A stretch of 64,000 nt of DNA from Artemisia argyi. Its lineage: Eukaryota; Streptophyta; Magnoliopsida; Asterales; Asteraceae. Under the pieces are notes generated by a model. That model was not told the DNA's origin. It searched no databases and saw only the letters and a program-made list of their open reading frames with translations. The position numbers and the translations under genes are program-made. Where the stretch lies: the NCBI GenBank assembly GCA_030686995.1, contig CM060696.1, forward strand, positions 9,840,487 to 9,904,486. Reading direction: 5' to 3'. Within the stretch, counting starts at the first letter, position 1. Each line of letters opens with the position of its first letter. Shown piece after piece: positions 58,799 through 64,000 of the stretch.

Positions 58799-59882
58799 CT
58801 TGTTTACATTCACTACATCATAATCCTCTGATGAAATCCACAATCTTCTATGATTTTGCCTGAATTCTTCGCGTATAATTTCCCTTGACATGCTTTGAAT
58901 CAATTCATGCATTTGAAGACGATCAGCAGATACTGTTATTAGGAACTTATCAGCTAGAACTTCAATAACAGCATTTGCAGAACAATGACAGCTGTCTAGT
59001 ACACTTGCAGCAAAATCTTTATTTTCCCCAATGAAGGCACATGCAATGTCAAGAAACATTCTTTTCTGATCAGATGCCAAGCTATCAAAACTTGGTCGAA
59101 GTTTTTGTAATATCTCTGAATTAGGATATGTTTGGAGTCTATCCAACTCGCTTTTCCAAACATACACAGACTTATCATACAATAGTCGACCAAAAACTTT
59201 GAGAGCCAAAGGGTGACCTTGCAAATATTTCACAATTTGGGATGCACATTCTTCAAAATCTTCTGTAGGATGGCGTTTACCAAATGCATATAAACTAAAG
59301 AGCTCAAGAGCATTATAATCATTTAAAGCCTCCATTACATAAAGTTCATCCACTTTATGAGACCTTAGCAATTGTTTGCTTTTACTAGTGAAGATAACAA
59401 GACTTCCAGGGAAAAACCAATCAGGTGAACTTGCTAGTGCTTCTAATTGCTCATGATCATCCACATTATCCAAAACAAGCAGGATCGGCTTTGATGACAT
59501 CATCTTCTTTATTACCGTAATTCCTTCACCAACACTTGATATCTTCAAATCTTCTACTTTCATGATCTTTCCAATCATATGGAGTTGGACTTGAATTAGG
59601 CCTTGTTGTGTTGTGACTTCTTTGACATCTTCACAAAAGCAACTTCCTTCAAAGTGGACATACATCCAATTATAAATAGCTTTGGCGAGGGTCGTCTTTC
59701 CTATTCCGCTTATACCACACATTCCAATCATGTTAACCTTATCTGACCCAATGAAGCGTGACAAGTCTAATTTGTCGAAATGGATATCTATGCCAACAAG
59801 GTTCTCACCAACATGCAAGGGTCCGTCACATAATTTTTTGAGGATTTCTCTGGAAATGGAATCGATGAACTTGGACTCGAAC
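58799..59882 (-). CDS. TNL copy B exon 2: NB-ARC domain
   Basis: 1084 bp, fully open, with P-loop, LLVLDNVDD, GHPLALKVFG and MHELIQSM as in copy A. There are about ten amino-acid changes, among them C for F in EECASQ and R for C in SADRLQ. Confidence 0.9.
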
Positions 59883-59978
59883 CTAATTACCACAAAGACA
59901 CAATAAGTAAGAGAAATTACATAGTGTCAAGCTTTACTAAAGCTACAAGATAAATACGAAAAAAAACAAGAAATTTAC

Positions 59979-61022
59979 CCATTTGTCATGTCCTGGAGAT
60001 CCCATCCGGATAAGTTAGCCGCCATGGTTAAAGCTTTCTTCCATTGATCCACCTCTGTTCTATTTGAAACATCATGTTTGGCAAATGCTCCAGCATAGCT
60101 CCCTGTCTGTTTCCTCACAACGTCAGGCTTAACATCATAAAAGATTATTTGAACCTCGTGTTTAGGCTTTCCCATTTGCTTGCACCGGAGTATTTTGACA
60201 AGTTCCCTCAAACACCATGAGGAAGAAGCGTAATTCTTGGAGAAGATAACTAACAAAAATCTCGATTCTTCAATGGCTTTGGAGAGTTGAGGAGATATCT
60301 CTTCTCCTTTAGGCAACTCTATATCATCTCTAAAAGCATGAATTAGGGGTGTTGATCGGTTCGGTTTTCGGTTAATTCGGTTAAATTCTTTTTTAGGGTC
60401 AAACCGTGAACCAAACCAAACCGAATTCAAATTCGGTTTTTGGTTCGGTTTGGTTAAATTCTAGTTCGGTTTGGTTCGATTCGGTTTTCGGTTTAACCAA
60501 ATTACACACTTTATTTAAAAAAAAAAGAAAAATATACAAATATATTTTGCCAAAAAAGTTATTTCAAACATAAAAAGTATTTTTTAATATTAGAATAGAT
60601 TTTTTTTGTTATTTATATATATAAAAATATAAATATAAATATATATATAACGTTTTATTGATCTTTATATATATATAAATATATAAAAAATATATAAATT
60701 TATATGAATTCGGTTTTTGGTTCGGTTTTCGGTTTTGATTACCAAAACCATATCCAAACCAAGAACCGAATTAAAAGTTCGGGTTGGTTCGGTTTTGGCA
60801 AATTCGGTTCGGTTATAAGTTCGATTCGGTTATTTTCGGTTCGGTTCGTTTTGGTTTTCGGTTTATTCGGATATTTCGGTTTTTCTGCTCACCCCTAGCA
60901 TGAATTCCTTTTTGCTTGAAATCATTGAACATGTGATCCATGAAGTTTTTACGGATATCATCACCTCTGAAACTTACAAAGACATCATATTTCCAACGAT
61001 GAGGAATAGACGTAGTGGCCAT
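59979..61022 (-). pseudogene. TNL copy B exon 1, TIR domain with MITE
   Basis: Coding parts 60898-61022 and 59979-60343 flank the MITE. The YDVFVSFRGDD motif lies on one side and the putative catalytic glutamate (in SSWCLREL) on the other, so no intact TIR is encoded. Confidence 0.9.
60344..60897. mobile_element. hAT-type MITE inside the TNL TIR exon
   Basis: 554 bp with ends TAGGGGTG and CACCCCTA, flanked by perfect 8-bp GCATGAAT (60336-60343 and 60898-60905). Copy A has the unfilled site at 20978-20985. The arms are built from (A/T)TTCGGTT repeats, facing each other around an AT-rich centre (60530-60700). Confidence 0.93.
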
Positions 61023-61596
61023 TTTTCAAAAATAAGATCGATCTGTATTCACAAGTAAAATTTTCAGAAAGAGTATAAATACAGATGAAACATTGAATTA
61101 GTACCAAGAATCCATGACTAAGTAGCATCAAACATGTGAGTGCTTTGTTTATATATACATTAGCTGCTAATTAAAAACATATACTCCGATATCAAGCAAA
61201 ACATAGACAGTGAAAGCAGCATCACATAAATAGTCAGCAATCTCCCCTGAATAACAAAATATTATAAAACTTGATATAAAGAAGCTTGTAAGGATTGCAT
61301 TTCATAAACTAAAAGTGTGATTTTGCAATTCAATCTTGAAAACTTATTGTCTATTGTTCATACAGTGTAAAAATCTGGTCACCAAAAACTTGTGGAATTT
61401 TTAGATTTGAATGAAATTGGGTTATCAAACTAGAAACCAAATGATCCTAAAGTCTACAATGACACAACAATAATTCCGGCCATTTATATAACAATACAAT
61501 AATCGAAAGGCCACCAACCAAACATACTCATAACCACTAAAATCTGCCGAAATATTTACCCCATATTGAATATTTTTGCTACGTTATAAAAATAAC
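61023..61596. other. 5' flank of TNL copy B
   Basis: Conserved with 21103-21693, plus small insertions near 61047 and 61110. Holds the presumptive promoter. No motif singled out. Confidence 0.4.
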
Positions 61597-61722
61597 TTTT
61601 TTTTTTTTGTTGGTAATCATGATTTCCGACCTTTTGGCCGACTAATCCACGGGGTTTGAACCCACCGCCACACAGACTCAAACCAGATAAAGCCCTCCCT
61701 TTTTAGGAGGTTGGCGTGGCCA
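61597..61722 (-). mobile_element. tRNA-derived SINE, copy B
   Basis: Same element as 21694-21832, with B box GGGTTCAAACCCC but a shorter A tail (about 12). Confidence 0.6.
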
Positions 61723-62470
61723 CTTAAGGTTGTTTTTTTACTCAACAACAACTGAACAAATAGTTTTATGATAAGCAAATAAAAAAAATCAAATAGTTAC
61801 TGGATATCAAATAGTCTAACTATTAAGACAGAAAAAAAGGAAACATAGTTAGTATATCATAGTACAGGGAGTAAATACGATGAGCAAATACAACATGAAA
61901 CTATAAGAAATGCTATTAAAATGACTTACAATTTTAGGAGTTTAAAATTGAATGCAATCAAAATTAAGGATCAAAATGGTGTTAGAAAAGAGTGAAAGCA
62001 AGTGGGTTGACTCCATGTCAACTTTAGTTTTACTCTTAGTCCCTTGATTTCAGATAATATGCAATTTCTTCTATTTTAGCTACAGCCTACATGCCATATT
62101 AAAAATGGCAAAATAGTTGGACAGACTAACAATGTATCTTTGACTCTTCGAGTTGCCATAAGGATCAAAAATTTTAAAAGTCTAAAAAGTAACGGTGACC
62201 GTCAGATTTCCCATCCAAACAATCTTACGGTCCGGATTAAAAGTACACCTCCAAATACACCTCCTCCCCTCTTTGTCAATTTACTTAATTGACAATTTGA
62301 TCATTTGATCTGTTTTTATATTTTCTCCATAAACTTCAAACACATATACCTCTTAAACGACAAATATTTATAAAAAACCGATTTCATCAAAATTTTCAAA
62401 TTAAATTCTCTTTAATTTGGTATGCATTTTGATATGTAAATCGCAATTTTTATTTTTATTATTTCTTTTT
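61723..62470. other. Non-coding; right part specific to copy B
   Basis: To about 61885 it matches copy A. From there it is unique to copy B and has no gene. It may represent ancestral sequence lost from copy A when the hAT/Helitron region formed. Confidence 0.4.
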
Positions 62471-62678
62471 TGTTATGGATAACTATAATATGGATGTCCA
62501 TATCTTATAGGATATTGATTAGAGGTATTTAACTTATATTAGGAGATTATTTATCTTCCGGAATATTCTATCTTGTATTATAAATATACCTCTTTATGAG
62601 ATGAATAATATAGAATTATCCATTCTCTCTATCTCTTTGTTATTTGTATTCTTGTTTCATTATTTATTTTTCACAACA
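62471..62678 (+). repeat. Copia LTR with short leader
   Basis: 208-bp TGTTATGGATAAC...TTCACAACA, the same family as 36297-36504. It is followed by CGTTATCAACATGCTCTAAG, the primer-site style of many plant Copia elements. It is therefore a 5' LTR plus about 180 bp of leader, truncated near 62862. Confidence 0.8.
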
Positions 62679-62862
62679 CGTTATCAACATGCTCTAAGAC
62701 TTTATGTCTATTTTGTTTTCTCTCGTGTTATCTCTCGTGTTACACTGGTACATCTTCAACTGTTCACATATATGATTCGGCTGTTTCTTAAATACACACA
62801 TACTCCCGAACTTTAATATGCTATTCTTATGATGTAGTCTCTTTAGAAAAAGAAAAAAAAAA

Positions 62863-64000
62863 GTATCATCAATATCACCATTGGTTTAATGTAAACTATG
62901 ATACGTTAGTTTGATTTAGTATGGCGTGTATATGTACTCGGTGAGTATAATGTCATTGTTTCACTCAAACTCAGTGTTTTTGTTTTTATAAGTTGGTTAT
63001 GTTAAAACTTACATCGATTTTTAAAAAGATTTATGTATTATTGTTCTAACCCTAACCAACATAGTAGGACATTATTCAAGTAAACTTGTTGTACTTTATG
63101 TTTGTCTAGTAATAAAATCGAAACCTAAGATTAACAAGAATGTTTTACATTAATTATTCATGATATGGATTACTGATGCACAAATATTGATGCAATTGAA
63201 AGAAAAAAATAGTATATTGTTAGAAACACACGTTATGGTGCAATATGAGACGATGGTTTTTGTTTTGGATATTTATTTATTGTTATTATTATTATTATTA
63301 TTTTGTTTGTAAAACATAGTAGAAGCTTACTTTACACTCTCCAATCATTAAATATTTTTTGTCAAATTAATTCAAGGTTTACGTATGTATATGTTTGTTT
63401 GATCTTATCACATTGCGATCTAACTAAGGCATTATCTTCATGTTATATATACATTAGATTTGTTAGAGATAATTATTGATTTTAGATTTGTTAATTGAGT
63501 CGTTGCATGTTACTAATTAGTGGTGATAGTCATTAACTCATTATTTATCCGATAAAGTTATCAATCTTTTAACAACCATTGCGTGTACGTAGGCCGCGTA
63601 TGCCGAACTAAATTTTACCCTCTTTGGTATTTGAACATTGTGGTCGTAAAATTAAATTGGTGAATCATGCCATCTAGTTGCATTTTAAGTGTTTTATGCA
63701 AAGATAAGGTTGTTTATGTAAACATTCCTAACAGTGATTGTAAGTAATATATTAAATTGATATTTTCTTATGGCCAATAAAAATGTAAACAAGCTTCTAT
63801 TAAGTTAATGTTAAGCTCGTCTAATTGAATACGTTCCGCTATTTGATATGAATATAACCATGTTTGATCAATATAAATATTGGAGTTAAGGATGTATTTG
63901 AACTAAATATAATTGCATGCATGATATGAATATGATGGTTGATGGGCTACTAGATGTGGTAAGATATAGTGAACAAAACTGACAATATTGTTGTTAAAAT
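62863..64000. other. Duplicated non-coding sequence, copy B
   Basis: Matches 23173-24212, with a ~100-bp extra stretch (about 62985-63090) and otherwise scattered differences. No gene. Confidence 0.5.

Larger units (their letters stand above)
56805..61022 (-). pseudogene. TNL immune receptor, copy B, TIR exon split by a MITE
   Basis: Same four-exon structure as copy A: 59979-61022 (TIR, interrupted), 58799-59882 (NB-ARC), 58389-58700 (first LRRs) and 56805-58301 (LRRs and C-JID). Without the insertion it would encode about 1124 residues. A 554-bp hAT MITE after codon 41 adds a stop (60813-60815), leaving a 69-residue frame. A second frame starting inside the MITE (60430) reads back into the rest of the TIR and could give an N-terminally altered TIR if translated. 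Downstream exons are fully open, so the loss is recent. Whether a spliced or re-initiated product exists is unknown. The MHD motif is MHE here too. Confidence 0.88.

Noticed and set aside
60704..60898. Plus-strand ORF rich in F and G
   Set aside because: It is a translation of the TTCGGTT repeats of the MITE.

Overview
This is plant nuclear DNA: AT-rich, intron-bearing and dominated by transposable elements. Two TIR-NB-LRR (TNL) resistance-type genes point to a eudicot, because grasses lack TNLs. The repeat families (Tat-lineage Gypsy with an antisense gene, long Helitrons, hAT and Harbinger-like MITEs) look like those of Asteraceae. That family-level placement is inference, not proof.

Layout. 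1-8841: a Ty3/Gypsy Tat-lineage retrotransposon whose 5' LTR is cut by the window edge. Its reverse transcriptase is deleted and it carries an antisense gene. 8842-11589: a MITE, a long TTA microsatellite and a LINE remnant. 11590-24212: copy A of a segmental duplication, carrying an apparently intact four-exon TNL gene (17519-21102, minus) and several insertions nested inside one another. 24404-33579: a minus-strand block of broken gene pieces (tubby-like, DDRGK1-like, RPA-like and unknown) ending in a Helitron-like 3' terminus; 3.0 kb of it is tandemly duplicated almost without change. 33580-36504: a Copia relic with its 3' LTR. 38397-51060: a 12.7-kb Helitron with a broken Rep-helicase gene, an RPA-like gene and two small antisense ORFs. 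51061-54209: no gene seen. 54210-64000: copy B of the segmental duplication, whose TNL gene (56805-61022, minus) is split in its TIR exon by a hAT-type MITE.

The two copies act as each other's control. Each insertion specific to one copy is matched by an intact empty site in the other. This fixes exact boundaries and target-site duplications for a 5S-rRNA/tRNA composite SINE, a solo LTR, a nested MITE/Helitron/LTR stack, a 0.9-kb Helitron and the TIR-disrupting MITE.

The points most worth following up are: the SINE-like retroposon with a 5S rRNA-derived head; a group of Helitron termini that all end in CTCG rather than the canonical CTRR; the multi-gene capture block carrying a perfect palindromic E2F site; and the natural knockout of one TNL paralogue.
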